A stretch of DNA of 64,000 nt, taken from the NCBI GenBank assembly GCA_034769895.1, contig CM068373.1, positions 196,458,134 to 196,522,133 on the forward strand, given 5' to 3'. This document shows, piece by piece, positions 11,850 through 23,855 of this stretch. A program made the translations under genes and the position numbers. The notes under the pieces were generated by a model. It worked only from the letters and a program-made list of their open reading frames with translations, searched no databases and was not told the DNA's origin. The stretch comes from Magicicada septendecula. Its lineage: Eukaryota; Arthropoda; Insecta; Hemiptera; Cicadidae. Within the stretch, counting starts at the first letter, position 1, and every line of letters begins with the position of its first letter.

Positions 11850-13085
11850 CCATACTTTAATTATGGGATCTGAGGTTAAATTTTATGTTTTATTGTATAA
11901 CTGTCAAATACAGAATGGTTAGGTCCATTGTCCCTATATACGAAGGAACAGCGCAGATTCGGTGAGATGAGTACCATGCCGAGGTCACCGTTGGACGAGC
12001 GAAAACCGGTAGAGGCAATGGCGGTGTTTATGACGACTGACTATAAATATTCATTGTGATTGGTTCATGAAGCTGTTTCGTCATAACAAAAGACAATGAC
12101 GCATAAAACACAACGCATGTAACTAGGCGTTGTCCCATCGAACAAAGCCTGATGATGTCAAATGCACACACACAAGCACACATTTGCATATTCATCTGTC
12201 TCAGTTCAACGCAGTACACCAAAGAATCCATAGCGATGTATCGCTGTCGACCCAGTTTTCCTACAAAAGTTGAAAAAATTATTATTCAATCTTAAAGAAA
12301 TGTGATAGTAAAGTCAGAAAACAATTGAGTAGCAGTACACAGAAAGAACATTAAATGTAGAGTCAGTGCAAGATGATTTAAGAACAATAACGATGAGGCG
12401 AACACCGACCATACTCCTGGGGAACATCTGATACCAGCGAGGGAGCGACGCTACACAGTTTTCAGAGAAGTCAACCATATCACTTTTATTTTCGTAGTAA
12501 TGAGCTCATTAAGTAACCCCATAAATTGTATAAAATGTATTTGTAACAGTGAGTGTGAATTAGTGTGCGATCGAACGAACGCATGGCCATGCTTCTACAC
12601 ATAAAGGGCATTGGTTTGTGAAATGTATGATCCTATAACTAATTACATGATTAGCGCTGCAGCTAGAAAACAAAAGAAAACATGTATAAAAAGAGATAGT
12701 AACAAGATTCAAAATTAATATACAGTCACAATGACTAAATAAGTTTGGAGAAATATAGCCACCATTTTGTTTTAGTAATAATACGTGACGCCATTTTGGG
12801 CACCATTTAATGTATGTTTGTTTTGTTCCTGAAATTAAAAACTAATAATTACACTCAACTGAGAAGCAGTGTTATCATTTCTGTCACCTTTTTTGAATCT
12901 AAATCTCGCTGAGAATGAACCCTGGCCCCTTAGGAAGAAAGTATCATAAAAAGAAAAGCACGTGCTCTCACGTAATTAAAATCGGTAAGTACACGTGTTT
13001 ACAATATTATGGTCATATTTATATGTATATAAACATAAATATTTGTGTAGACTAAAGGAGTTTGTTAACACCTTCCCATAAGGAA
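11850..13085. other. Non-coding stretch, nothing identified
   Basis: No sustained coding frame and no repeat edges I can support. A few CpG-containing patches (11940-12020, 12390-12450) break up otherwise AT-rich DNA. Confidence 0.25.
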
Positions 13086-13094
13086 AAAAAATTA

Positions 13095-13295
13095 GAGCTG
13101 CACATTGTTCATGCCACATCCCCAAACAACTATGGAACTATAAGCTGAAGGGACGGAGAGGTGTGGGAGATCTGAGGAAGCACTGGAGCGACCAGCTCTA
13201 GACTCTTTGATTGTTTGAGGCCAGAACAAACCATTCTTGGTTTAATCCTTGCAGGTGATGATAATGATGATGATGACATTATTCATGTGAATCAG
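13095..13295 (+). mobile_element. Possible 3' tail of a non-LTR retrotransposon
   Basis: A frame reading YKLKGRRGVGDLRKHWSDQL, followed by a stop and then a (GATGAT)n-like run at 13255-13280, resembles the C-terminal tail and simple-repeat end of insect LINEs related to the RTE group. The match rests on the G-R-R-x-x-G-x-x-R-K-x-W-x-D-Q pattern only, so the assignment is tentative. Confidence 0.4.
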
Positions 13296-13679
13296 CTGTC
13301 ACAAAATAGGCAAAACAAGTTGAACAACTTGCTAATAAAGAGTCGCTGGAGCCGCACACAGTCTTCCACAACAATGCCAACTGGCAGACTGACTCAGAAA
13401 GGTCCTGGCACACATACTTAATGGTAGAAGCCCGAACTACCCTCCACAAGATGAGAGTACCTCCTCATGTATAAATGTTTTTCATTATTTTGATGAGAGA
13501 TATGTGCCTATACTCTGTTCAAAGGAAAGGATAGGACTTTCAGTGTTATAATTTTCACAATATTTAGTGGGACCATGTTTTTTTCCTCATGATTTGTTTA
13601 CCAATCAGCAATTGGGAGAATAACATGCTGTCTTTATTTAACTTTGTTGTTGTGTAACAAATAAATTAAATATAATTAT

Positions 13680-14128
13680 TTCACTACCGACTCGGAACAC
13701 AAAGTTTTTTATAGGTAAACACGTAAAAGTTTTACCTTGTAGCCTGAACCGGTTTTCGCTTTTAAAAAGCTTCTTCAGAGGCTGCTACTGGGAGCACTGT
13801 CCGTCTTGTTGTTGGCGACGGTATCGACTTTTGAAAGATCGATATTCCGTGTGATATGTTCGAATAATGCTTGTGATTTAAATTGTGTCTGCTCGTTTAG
13901 GATGTTGTTTTTATGTATTTTCGTGTGTTTGTATATTTCCAATTGTTCTAGAGTGTCTAGTTTTCGGCCTTTTGTATGTACGTGTAGAATGTCCATGTTA
14001 TTGTCAATGTTTTTGTATGTGTGGTTTGCTTCAATTAGGTGGTTTGCAAAAATGGATTCTGCCTTTGTGTGTTCAGTGTATCTTTGTTTGAAGCTATGGC
14101 CTGTCTGGCCTATGTAGAATAAGTAACG
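13680..14128 (-). mobile_element. 5'-truncated Penelope-like retroelement: GIY-YIG domain end plus terminal repeat
   Basis: Reverse translation from 14128 gives FYIGQTGHSFKQRYTEH, the (G)YIG-type nuclease signature of Penelope-like elements. It continues through HVHTKGRKLDTLEQLEIYKH, the typical C-terminal block, to a stop at 13775. Directly after it comes a hammerhead-like motif (13735-13790): core CUGAAGA at 13778-13772, a GCUUUU/AAAAGC stem II, GAA, palindromic AACCGGUU, and stem I AGGCUAC pairing with GUAG..GCCU. The reverse transcriptase part is missing, so this is a 5'-truncated insertion. Related terminal-repeat sequence recurs at 53646-54266. Confidence 0.8.
13735..13790 (-). ncRNA. 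Hammerhead-like motif in the Penelope terminal repeat
   Basis: Minus-strand core CUGAAGA (13778-13772), one extra A, a stem II of 5-6 bp with a tiny loop, GAA, the 8-base palindrome AACCGGUU as stem III, C as cleavage-site base, then AGGCUAC pairing back with the bases just before the core (GCCU, and GUA beyond a small bulge). It lies immediately 3' of a Penelope GIY-YIG remnant, which ties the motif family to that element class. Confidence 0.7.
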
Positions 14129-14188
14129 GACACGTCATGAACAACGAAATCCAAGAAATAAATTAAATCCCATTCACATCAGGTATGT

Positions 14189-14243
14189 ACACACGCGCGC
14201 GCTCGCGCACGCACGCACGCACACACACGCACACACACACACA

Positions 14244-14275
<32 letters not shown>

Positions 14276-14276
14276 T
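14189..14276. repeat. Alternating purine-pyrimidine microsatellite
   Basis: A run of CA, CG and CGCA dinucleotides with interruptions, beginning with ACACGCGCGCGC. Alternating CG/CA of this length is prone to left-handed DNA. Confidence 0.9.
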
Positions 14277-14748
14277 TATATACTAAGTGATAGGAAATTA
14301 TTGTACACCATTGTCAGTATGTAAATGATTATCAAAATGTAAGAGGATGTTCAACATATTAACAAAGTGTCACATTTTGGGTTTTGTAACATGTTATGCT
14401 ATATCATAAAACGTTCAATATCTTGAACATAAAGGTTCAAGAGAAACATTTCATACAGAAATAATAAAACATGAAAACCATTAGTCACTTAATTGTTTTC
14501 ACAGACAAAAAATTGCTACAAACTTGATAAACGATTGTGTTGCTTAAGAACGCTGGTATAAATGACAGTGTTAATTGTTTACATTGCAAATGAGAAAACT
14601 GCAGTGTTTTGTCTACCATGTAATTGGTCAGTAGACAAAACAAAAATTTCTCATTCACTTATTTTGCAATTATGTCCTGTTTTTTCTGCAGTAAGAAATA
14701 CAAGTTAAGTTGTAGTTCGAAGGTAGTGGGCATTCCAGTCACATAATT

Positions 14749-15806
14749 TGTAATGGGGCAAATTAAAAGGTTCTCTTTATTTTATTAATTTTGGTTTTGA
14801 TTTTATTAATATTTCAAATTCATTTCATGTATGTCGCCAGTCCCCAAGGTGAATCTAACTCGCAGTCTAAACAAGGCAAAGGTACGCTATAACTGTGTTG
14901 AAATATTTGAAAAGAATGTGTTGTCAGCTGTAGCACACTTCCTAGAACTTTGCGGTTGTGTGACGTCCACTCACAAATACACAAGCACCTGTATCTGCGG
15001 AGCGCCTAATCCACGCTAAACGAAAGTAAAGGCAGTGAAATATCGTCGACGTACAGCACACGTAAATCCTGTGTGCCATGTGTACAGCCACTAAAAAACT
15101 TGGACAACTAAGGCTGTGTGCGGCGATGAAATTTGCTCGCCGGGAAGGCAGTGATGCCCGCCCGGATGTATCATCGTCAGATAAAGCTCTCTTCCCAGTC
15201 AACTAACCTCCGTGGCCGCAGCCGGATGAATACAGCCGGCTGTGGGGCCCGAAATTATAACCGACTAATCGAGCTTATATCGGAGTTGTAAAGCAGTTTA
15301 AAAAAGTGAGATGGACATTTAACGCCATAAAATCAAGTGAGTTCGGAGTAAAAAATGAACTAATAACAGTTTGGACATAGTGCAAGTAATTTACAGGACG
15401 CGCCATGTGGTCGACAGTGACGCTGTTTAGGAAAGTAACACTATTCTTTTACATATGTTCTAAAGGTTTTAAAGGTCTGAATGTGAGAGTGTGGCAAGCT
15501 GGGTTCGCCTTGATTAATTAAAAGTATATTAGAATAAGAAAAATGTTTAAATAAATGTGCATGTTGTATCTGTCTTAAAAGGAGAGAAAGTTGAGTTCTA
15601 ATTGAAATTCTATTTAAAAGGAAATAATTAGATAATAAAATTTTTTTATTCCATCAAACAAATGAGTGTAGCGTACGTTTGTTGGGTAACCTGATAATCA
15701 TACTTGCATCTTAACGTTCGTGTGCCGGACTCTGGTAGAAGACGAAACAAGGTAGGTGGAAGATCAAATAATTTGATGTATTTCTATTTGTATTAAATGT
15801 AATTAA
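14749..15806 (+). repeat. 5' LTR
   Basis: Collinear with 21511-22568 over its full length. Visible differences are GGGGCAA versus GGGACAA at the start, GACGTCC versus GACGCCC near 14965, and CGGGAAGG versus CGGTAAGG near 15145. The right edge is where the two copies diverge and is uncertain by a few bases. Confidence 0.92.
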
Positions 15807-15812
15807 TGTAAA

Positions 15813-15835
15813 TGGCGCTACGACAGGAACTCGAA
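15813..15835 (+). promoter_or_regulatory. Primer-binding-site candidate
   Basis: TGGCGCTACGACAGG begins seven bases after the LTR edge. TGG followed by an acceptor-stem-like complement is the expected layout for tRNA-primed reverse transcription. Which tRNA would match I cannot say without a search. Confidence 0.55.
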
Positions 15836-16004
15836 TTTGAATAATTAAAATTCCACACCTACGATAGATGCAAGTTTGATTTGAGGGTTAAGTAACTACG
15901 TAAAAATTACGCAGCACATATAAAATAGTATATCAATGTTCAGAGTTTATGAGTTAAGTGGCAGATGTTTATGTACGAAAATCTAGATTAATAAATTTAT
16001 AAAA

Positions 16005-16343
16005 ATGGCAGGAAAGAATGAGAGCAATATAAATGAAACGACTAGTATCGAAAACTATAATGAATCAAATAGTATGAGTGATTTTGAAATCCACTCGACT
16101 CCAAACGTGAGTCAGGAAAATAAAACAAAAAATAATTCAGATGAAACAAATATTACGGAGGATTCAGGGGTACAGTTAACCCCCACCTCAACAAAATGTA
16201 ATAAATTAGATGATGATATAATGAGTATATTAAGAACCATATCAATTCATGAACAGAAAAACGAAATCAAAGAAATTAAAAGTAGTTTTGACAGCAAATT
16301 AGATGTACAGAATAACAAATTTAACGTGAAACGTTTTGCATAA
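16005..16343 (+). CDS. Gag-like N-terminal reading frame, interrupted
   Basis: ATG at 16005 opens a hydrophilic frame rich in N, E, S and K, ending with a predicted coiled-coil stretch (HEQKNEIKEIKSSFDSK). Its position about 200 bases after the primer-binding site fits a gag start. The frame stops at 16343, but a continuation with the same character (KTEIKSEFNCKFDV) reappears from about 17790. This suggests that roughly 1.43 kb was inserted in the middle. No zinc knuckle is visible. Confidence 0.5.
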   Translation: MAGKNESNINETTSIENYNESNSMSDFEIHSTPNVSQENKTKNNSDETNITEDSGVQLTPTSTKCNKLDDDIMSILRTISIHEQKNEIKEIKSSFDSKLDVQNNKFNVKRFA

Positions 16344-17765
16344 CGTAACAATTCGGGAACCTGGTTAATTGGCTCAGGTCAATTAAACAGGCTGCCATTA
16401 TCTTTACAAAATCATACATAACTGGAAAGTAAACAAAAGTTAAATAGGATCCCGTGAATTGAGGAATATTGACAGGGGTTTGTAGATTTATTCACTCACC
16501 TTTTTGGACCATGACATCTCTTTATTACATAAAGTTTTAACATCTCCGAAGAAATTTAGCAATGAGTATATTAAAAGTAAAAAACATTTGCACCTCTTGT
16601 ACAAATAGAATTAGATTAATTAATGAGTTAACATAGCTTTTACTGCCCTCGGATCCGAGTATTTTGTTTCAGTATATGATATTAAAATTATCATCTTTAT
16701 TTCGTGCCATCTGAAGAATGGGCTTATTTAACTTTAACGTGTTATATTCATAAAAGCCTTAAACTTAACACATATTATTACTAAGCATGAAATTACAATT
16801 TTATGGTAATTAAGTCAGTCTTTCGTGTTTTACTTTACTTTCATTGGTTAATTAAGTGTCTATCATGTATTATTTTAAGTTAAGTTCTGAACCACGGAAG
16901 TTGAACTTCCGTGATACCTGTGTGTAACATCGTCGGCGAATCGGCGCTTCTATTGGTTGTGCAGGGTGTCTTGGAGATCTTCTGGCTATCGGGTTTTGGT
17001 GAAATCTGCTGTCATTCCTAAAGATGAGTCGTCTGTTGGGTCTGTAGATTCTTGTGGTAGGTTTTGGGTTGTAACTTTCACTGGTATTCACATTGTTGTA
17101 CCGCACATGTTACTTACGTTTAACAGTTACATTTTAACAGTTTAATATCACATTTAGGTGATGTTATTTTGTTACAGAGATGTCATTGTCATACACTCAC
17201 GTCATTTTCGACATTTTTACATCATCCGGCTATCTCACACAAGCGTCTCCTCGTTTATAGGTTTTTATAAAGACTACATACTTTTGTACGCTGTATCAGC
17301 AGCGGAGTCTGAGATACAACTGAACTGGCTAAGTATAGGGGTGAAGAGGCTGTCCGCGCGCGGGTAGCTTGTCAGCGTAAAAGTAGTTCCATATTCGATT
17401 AATATTTACTCGATTAATCTCTGACATAATTAACTATATTTAATTATACTACGGTATCTCTCACTTAGTATTTTATTATTGTACATCATTATGTTTTTTA
17501 TCAAGTTCCGATTTAATACAATTATTAGTCATATTCACGGGTAATTATGCGTGTTGATGCCGGTTTCGGCAGGTTAAAACCGGGTTAATTTTTAAGGGGT
17601 GTTATCGCAATTTTATTATAGAATTCTTTTTGGTTTTAAAACTATTTATTTTGGGTATTAAGGCGGGGTTACATTATCATTTTCATTAGGGGTTTGGTTC
17701 TGTTTTAATGTGAGATTTTAAATTTCTTTTATTTCATTTTTTCCTTTTTTAAAATCGTCACAAAC
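16331..17765. other. Unidentified insertion within the gag-like frame
   Basis: The coding character is lost from about 16331 and resumes near 17765-17790. The interval contains a perfect 21-base inverted repeat at 16892-16912 (CACGGAAGTT centred on G) and a GC-richer patch at 16920-17080. Left and right edges show only CGTTTTG/CAAACG similarity, and I could not prove terminal repeats or a target duplication. It could be a second mobile element or a rearrangement. Confidence 0.35.
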
Positions 17766-18762
17766 GAATTAAATAATCGTTTTTATGAAATTAAGACCGA
17801 AATTAAAAGTGAATTTAATTGTAAATTTGATGTACTTAAATTTGACATTGATGAGGTAAAAATGAATTGCGAAAATAGTTGTAACGAATTGAAACAAGAT
17901 ATTGAGAGAATAGTAGAGTCAGTAGAACAGAGTAAAAGTAAAAATAATAATGATAATAAAAAATTAACTAATGATGACAATAATGTCGAAAATGAGAATA
18001 TAATTAAAAATGTGGTAGTAGAGAGTAAGATAACAAATGTTACCAATGATATTGAAAGTGGTAATGTAATTGAAAAGGTGATCAGAGAGTGATACGTTGA
18101 AAATAGATAGTGAAATAGTGAGTGAGAGAGAGAGAGAAATATGTTGTAACGAGGTAGTAATTAGTGTTGATGAATTAGAAAAAGAATGGAGAGAGAGAGT
18201 AGCTGAATGTGTAGGGCAGAGGGTAAATTGTTCCTTTATTTGTGATGAACCAAGGTGTTCAAAAATGTTATTATTGGAGGGCAAGAGACCCTTATTAGTG
18301 AAAGATTTGAATTGTTTCCCTTTTTTGTATAAGGTTGTACCCTCTGTGTGGAAGGTTAAAAGTATGATATGGTGTTATGATGAGAAAGATTTTGATGGAG
18401 AGTTGTGTGTTGATAAAGAGATGGAATTATATAAACTAAAGAGAGATTATAATGAGTTGAAAGAGATGTTAAATGATTTGAAGTACTTACCTGTTAAAAT
18501 TGAGAGTGAAGATTATTTTGATGATACATGTTTAAATAATAATAATTTACCTTATGATGAAAAATTAACTGACTTGATAATGAATATAATTACTACTGGA
18601 GACTTGACAGAAATACTTAATGTTGAATGGATTCATGATTATTATGATATAACGAATGAATTTGATTTTTATGGTTATGACACACGAAATAGTAATATGT
18701 GTGTCAATAAAATTGAAAAGTGTTATTTGAAAGAGAGATTAATCTTTGACGATGGAGGATAG
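17765..18762 (+). CDS. Continuation of the internal ORFs of the LTR element, product unknown
   Basis: Two overlapping-phase open frames follow the insertion: one to TGA at 18090-18092 (charged, N/E/K-rich, coiled-coil-like) and one from about 18093 to 18762 (221 residues). The second contains SFICDEPRCSKMLLLEGKRP and an acidic C-terminus ending FDDGG. A single shift near the sequence GAGAGTGATACG would join them, either as decay or as ribosomal frameshifting. No retroviral-type motif is recognisable, and the second frame could be a distinct non-structural product. Confidence 0.45.
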
Positions 18763-19260
18763 ACTATAAAACAATTAATGGACAGTTATAAATAATTTTG
18801 TTTTGTGGTTTTGACCTCGCAACCTTGGACATTGAAGTGGAGTAATCAGTGATGAAGTAAAGTAAATAAGTGAGTAAAAAAGTGTAGTGAAGTGTTGAGT
18901 AAATAAGTGTAGTGAATTTATTTGTGTGTGTTGTAAAATGTTAGGTAAACAATGCGTGTATGTCATGGAAATTGTTGTGATGATAATAATATTAATATTT
19001 GCAATCTAAATAAATAACAAAATTAATTTTGGAGACGGTAATTAGCGAATTGTAATTGTTTTGATAGCAACTGAACTTGTATTTTCAATCATTAATTTAA
19101 TTAAAATAATTTGAGAGGTTTAAATATTCTGATTAATGTAATTGAATTTTCTAATGGATTTAAATTGTTTTATGAGATTTGATATTAATAAATAAATGTT
19201 AATTTGTTTGATATGAAATACCATTGTTGTTAAATGTTTCAGAGGTTACGTGGAGATATT

Positions 19261-19309
<49 letters not shown>

Positions 19310-21500
19310 TGTATTTTATGTTCAGGTCAATAGGTGGATAATGTATTGTAAGTATAAAGTTCATAATACCAATCAGATAGAATAAAATGCTTACAGGTGT
19401 GAAAAGAGTTTGATTCAATAATAAAAATGAATTGTGATAATGGTATTAAATAAAAACTGTAATTAAAAAAGTAATTAAAAAAGTAATAATAACTAAAAGG
19501 GTGAATTAAAATTATATTTGGTTTGAACTGTAATAAATAGACATTGATAAATATGTTAACTAAAAGAGTTATAGAAATTGAAAATTAAAAGCACAGGTAT
19601 GAGGGGTGAGGTAACCAGAATGTTTAGACTATGTGAGTGTTTGTAACAGTGCTTACAAAACAAGTCTTGCAGACAACTGTTGATGTAAACAGGTAGGTGG
19701 TCTGTTGTGACTAATGTCTACAGACATACTTGGTGACAATAATAAAAATGTTGTAGTCTGCTGAATCATTGCCAGTAGGAAAATCCTATTATGAAATAAA
19801 AAGAAATACCATATGTGAAGAAAGGAATGTAAATTTTTTGAATAATGTATGAACATTTTTACGTCGGATCATTTCGAAAAACGTAATTAATTTTGAAATT
19901 GTTAATTAAAACAATATGAATTAAATTTAATGAAAGGTAATTAAATAAATTGAAAAGATAATTTTTAATAATGACTTTAAATTTGTTTTGATTTGAATTT
20001 TGATTGTAATGGTAAAATAAATAATTGATAATAAACATAATGATTAAAATATTCATTTAAAATTGAAAACTGAAGGAAATTTTGTATGGATATAACAAAA
20101 ATGTTCAGGCTGAGATAGTGTCTGGAAAATAAGATGTGTATATTACTGTTCGTATAAATTTCATTAATGTCAATCTATATTTTACGTTTAACTGTAGATT
20201 CCCCACCTAAGTGCGGTCATGACCTCACCGGATCAAGACCGTGAAAGTAGTTAATTGTGGCAAATCATAAATTTTACTTGATATAACCGGCTTGTGGTTT
20301 GTTTTATTTTGTTAACCCGGTGGTTTGTTAGATTTAGTAGGGGGGTTATTTTTGGGGAATCTACCAAATTTTGGAACAGGTCTATTTTCACCCAGATAGG
20401 GGTGGTAGTCCATTAGGGGTGTATAAATCAAGAATAGTAGGTGTAATACCGAATTTTATTGTAACGCCGAAGCAAGGATGGGGGTGGAATAAAAGAAAAA
20501 AATGTCCACCCCTTCCGCATCAGTCCTTGTGAAAGCAACTGGGCACTACATTCCAGGGGGGGTAATAGTGAGTGTGGATGGGCGGTGACCCAGTTACAGG
20601 TCACGAGGGAGATGTGGTTTACGGCTAGGATGAGGCTGGAAAAGGCCAAGAAGCCTAACGCAGAACACATGAATATGTAATGGGTATCAGGGGTTAAGGG
20701 ATTAAAAGGGGGTAGTAGAGAAAAAAAAATAATAATTTTGGTGCCTGCCATCAAATTGATGTTTTAAATTCTGATAATATTATTGTTTGTGTATATTAAT
20801 AGTGTTATTGGATTATATTGTTTAGGATATGTGTATAATCAAATGTTAGGATAAGGCAGTCCATGTTTTAATTAAATATTCAATTTATTTGTTTTTTATC
20901 AGTAATAATAACAAAGAGAATTAAATAAATAATTACCTTATTTTATCCACTAAGTGATCTTCTTTTTCTTTTTATTGGAGACTTTTTCTTTTACTGGAGA
21001 CCATACGGTAACTATGTATAAAGAGAATTAATCTATTCAGATAAGAGATATTTTGTTTTGATACAATCTGATTTTGAACTTATAAGAATATTGAATTTAA
21101 AGATGAATATTTTGTGATTTTAAATGATGAGTTTGTTTAGAAAATATTATAGGTGTATGTATGCGCCCAGTACTTGCCAAAGGCGACCCAGTTTGCATAC
21201 AAGGGGAAACATATTGGTTGAGGATCTGGCATGATCTAAGCCAGGGATGTAGGATTTTTGGGATAGCATGATAGAAGGTGAGGTGCGCTGTGGTGCGTAT
21301 CTGTTCGATTTTTCGGTGTTGGGATCTCGCACAGAGAAGTCCAGTGATCTCGTTCAGATGCGTCCATAGTCGCCGAGCCAGGGGGGTCGTTTACCCATGA
21401 GGTGTAAGAGCAAGAGGGGGTTGTTGGCACCAAATCCTCACCGGTCCTCTTAGGGTTTTAGCAATGAGATTTCTTCTGTTTCGACAGAAGATCTCTCATT
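18763..21500. other. AT-rich internal DNA of the LTR element, no pol
   Basis: Very AT-rich with scattered stops in all frames. It holds a (TG)n run at 19262-19309 and a GC-richer patch at 20460-20720. No protease, reverse transcriptase, RNase H or integrase signature was seen. Confidence 0.5.
19262..19309. repeat. (TG)n microsatellite
   Basis: An uninterrupted GT dinucleotide run of about 24 repeats inside the LTR element. Confidence 0.95.
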
Positions 21501-21508
21501 GGGGGGGT
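21501..21508 (+). promoter_or_regulatory. Polypurine tract
   Basis: GGGGGGG immediately upstream of the 3' LTR start at 21511, in the position where plus-strand DNA synthesis is primed. Just upstream, TTCTGTTTCGACAGAAGA forms a small hairpin. Confidence 0.65.
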
Positions 21509-21510
21509 AT

Positions 21511-22568
21511 TGTAATGGGACAAATTAAAAGGTTCTCTTTATTTTATTAATTTTGGTTTTGATTTTATTAATATTTCAAATTCATTTCATGTATGTCGCC
21601 AGTCCCCAAGGTGAATCTAACTCGCAGTCTAAACAAGGCAAAGGTACGCTATAACTGTGTTGAAATATTTGAAAAGAATGTGTTGTCAGCTGTAGCACAC
21701 TTCCTAGAACTTTGCGGTTGTGTGACGCCCACTCACAAATACACAAGCACCTGTATCTGCGGAGCGCCTAATCCACGCTAAACGAAAGTAAAGGCAGTGA
21801 AATATCGTCGACGTACAGCACACGTAAATCCTGTGTGCCATGTGTACAGCCACTAAAAAACTTGGACAACTAAGGCTGTGTGCGGCGATGAAATTTGCTC
21901 GCCGGTAAGGCAGTGATGCCCGCCCGGATGTATCATCGTCAGATAAAGCTCTCTTCCCAGTCAACTAACCTCCGTGGCCGCAGCCGGATGAATACAGCCG
22001 GCTGTGGGGCCCGAAATTATAACCGACTAATCGAGCTTATATCGGAGTTGTAAAGCAGTTTAAAAAAGTGAGATGGACATTTAACGCCATAAAATCAAGT
22101 GAGTTCGGAGTAAAAAATGAACTAATAACAGTTTGGACATAGTGCAAGTAATTTACAGGACGCGCCATGTGGTCGACAGTGACGCTGTTTAGGAAAGTAA
22201 CACTATTCTTTTACATATGTTCTAAAGGTTTTAAAGGTCTGAATGTGAGAGTGTGGCAAGCTGGGTTCGCCTTGATTAATTAAAAGTATATTAGAATAAG
22301 AAAAATGTTTAAATAAATGTGCATGTTGTATCTGTCTTAAAAGGAGAGAAAGTTGAGTTCTAATTGAAATTCTATTTAAAAGGAAATAATTAGATAATAA
22401 AATTTTTTTATTCCATCAAACAAATGAGTGTAGCGTACGTTTGTTGGGTAACCTGATAATCATACTTGCATCTTAACGTTCGTGTGCCGGACTCTGGTAG
22501 AAGACGAAACAAGGTAGGTGGAAGATCAAATAATTTGATGTATTTCTATTTGTATTAAATGTAATTAA
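21511..22568 (+). repeat. 3' LTR
   Basis: Near-identical partner of 14749-15806 (see there). Sequence diverges immediately after AATTAA at 22568, where host DNA begins. Confidence 0.92.
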
Positions 22569-23225
22569 CGTTACAACTTACTGTGTTCCTTTGTGAATTT
22601 TTGTGCGTGTTGTATTTTCCTTACTACATTTTTAATGTGATGTGGCAAATGCATTTGTGCATGCTTTTAACAACTGTAAACTATTAATTTTTTAAAATAA
22701 TTTCAACTTGAGTAAAAAGAGTACATGTAGTTAGTAAAGACAAATCATGTGGATCTTTATAGGAGCTTAACACATTTTTGTAAAGACTCCACAATTAAGA
22801 ACCATGGGAGAGAAATGCTAGTGAATATTTGAAAATATTTTGTAAGGAAGAATAAAAATATTAAAACCACTGGAAAGCTTCACTGGTTTTTTTATCTTTT
22901 AAACTGAAAATTATCAACTTATAAAGTCAGGCCTCTCCTTCCTTTGAACTAAGCACATAGAGTATGATAAAAAACTTCCAATCATATCCTACATGTGATG
23001 GTAATAGGGTGTACATAAGACTAGATAAAGGAGCATGTGGAAAGGTTGTTTAGGCCAATAAGATGGATAAACTTTGTGGGGCATACTTGATCTGTTTCCC
23101 TGCTGAAGCATTTCCACCAGCAGAAACACTATCAGAAGCCATAACTATGCTACCTTCAGAATGGCTCTCATTTTCATTAGGCATATAAACAAACCTTCAG
23201 GTAATGAAGTTCTCAGGCTTTAATG
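22569..23225. other. Non-coding flank, nothing identified
   Basis: AT-rich flank of the LTR element with no credible coding frame or repeat boundary. Confidence 0.3.
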
Positions 23226-23287
23226 GCTAATGTTATTCATATGGTTCTGTGCTGGGATATTAGGCTGTGATCTTGGGTTTTTAAAAC

Positions 23288-23400
23288 CAAACGTTTCAGC
23301 CTCACTAACAGAGGCTATCTTCAGGGGTAACACATGTGGTCTTGGGTTATTAAAACCCAACGTTGTGGCCTCACAAACGGAGGCCATCTTCAGTGATAAT
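23288..23400 (-). ncRNA. Tandem pair of hammerhead-like motifs
   Basis: On the minus strand two cores lie 69 bases apart: CUGAAGA at 23393-23387 with perfect stem II GGCCUC/GAGGCC, and CUGAAGA at 23324-23318 with perfect stem II AGCCUC/GAGGCU. Each is followed by the palindrome ACGU. The second keeps GAA before the palindrome; the first reads ACA, so its core is damaged. Tandem copies match the dimer arrangement of Penelope-like terminal repeats. The surrounding 23230-23600 is probably element-derived, but no coding remnant is visible. Confidence 0.65.
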
Positions 23401-23855
23401 ACACATGGCAGGTGTTTGCTTAAAAACCTTAGTACTGGGGCAAACTATGCTTTTGGCTCTAAGAAGGACCCTTTTTATAGATTCTCGTTGCCAGCACGAT
23501 GTAAGCTGGCAAGCAGCGTCAACCAATCGCAATCAATCGCCACCTGATTGGTTCAGAAGCACAGCATGCCAATGCTCCTTGCCCTCATGAATGGTGCTTC
23601 TGTAAGTTGATTGCCACTAAAAGGAACATTTTTTTGTAGATTAATCAGTTAGTATAAAATTCTAAAAAACTATGAAACTTATGTGCACATTACTGCTTAT
23701 ATTGGTAACGATTGTATGGATACAGCTTTTTGATTTAAGACCCATGTTGGTTTGGTGTGGAGTTGCCCAATTATATATTCAGGTTTTAAAACTGTGAACT
23801 TCTCTGCACATGTGAAATTGTTATAATAACGCGTGCTGTGTACTGTATGTTTCAG

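Larger units (their letters stand above)
14749..22568 (+). mobile_element. Young LTR retrotransposon lacking a visible pol gene
   Basis: Two direct 1058-bp LTRs (14749-15806 and 21511-22568), beginning TGTAATGGG, flank a 5.7-kb internal region. I count three base differences and no indels between them, so insertion was recent. A TGG-starting primer-binding-site candidate follows the left LTR, and a polypurine GGGGGGG tract precedes the right LTR. Inside are a gag-like N-terminal frame (16005-16343), an unidentified insertion (about 16331-17765), and further frames (to 18762). No protease, reverse transcriptase or integrase motif appears in the remaining AT-rich internal DNA. It therefore looks non-autonomous and would need a partner element's enzymes. 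The target duplication is unclear; the left flank ends AATT. Confidence 0.9.

Noticed and set aside
14831-15202. Frames of 62 and 86 codons in the LTRs
   Set aside because: They recur in both LTRs by duplication, lie in regulatory DNA, overlap on opposite strands and have no recognisable domain.
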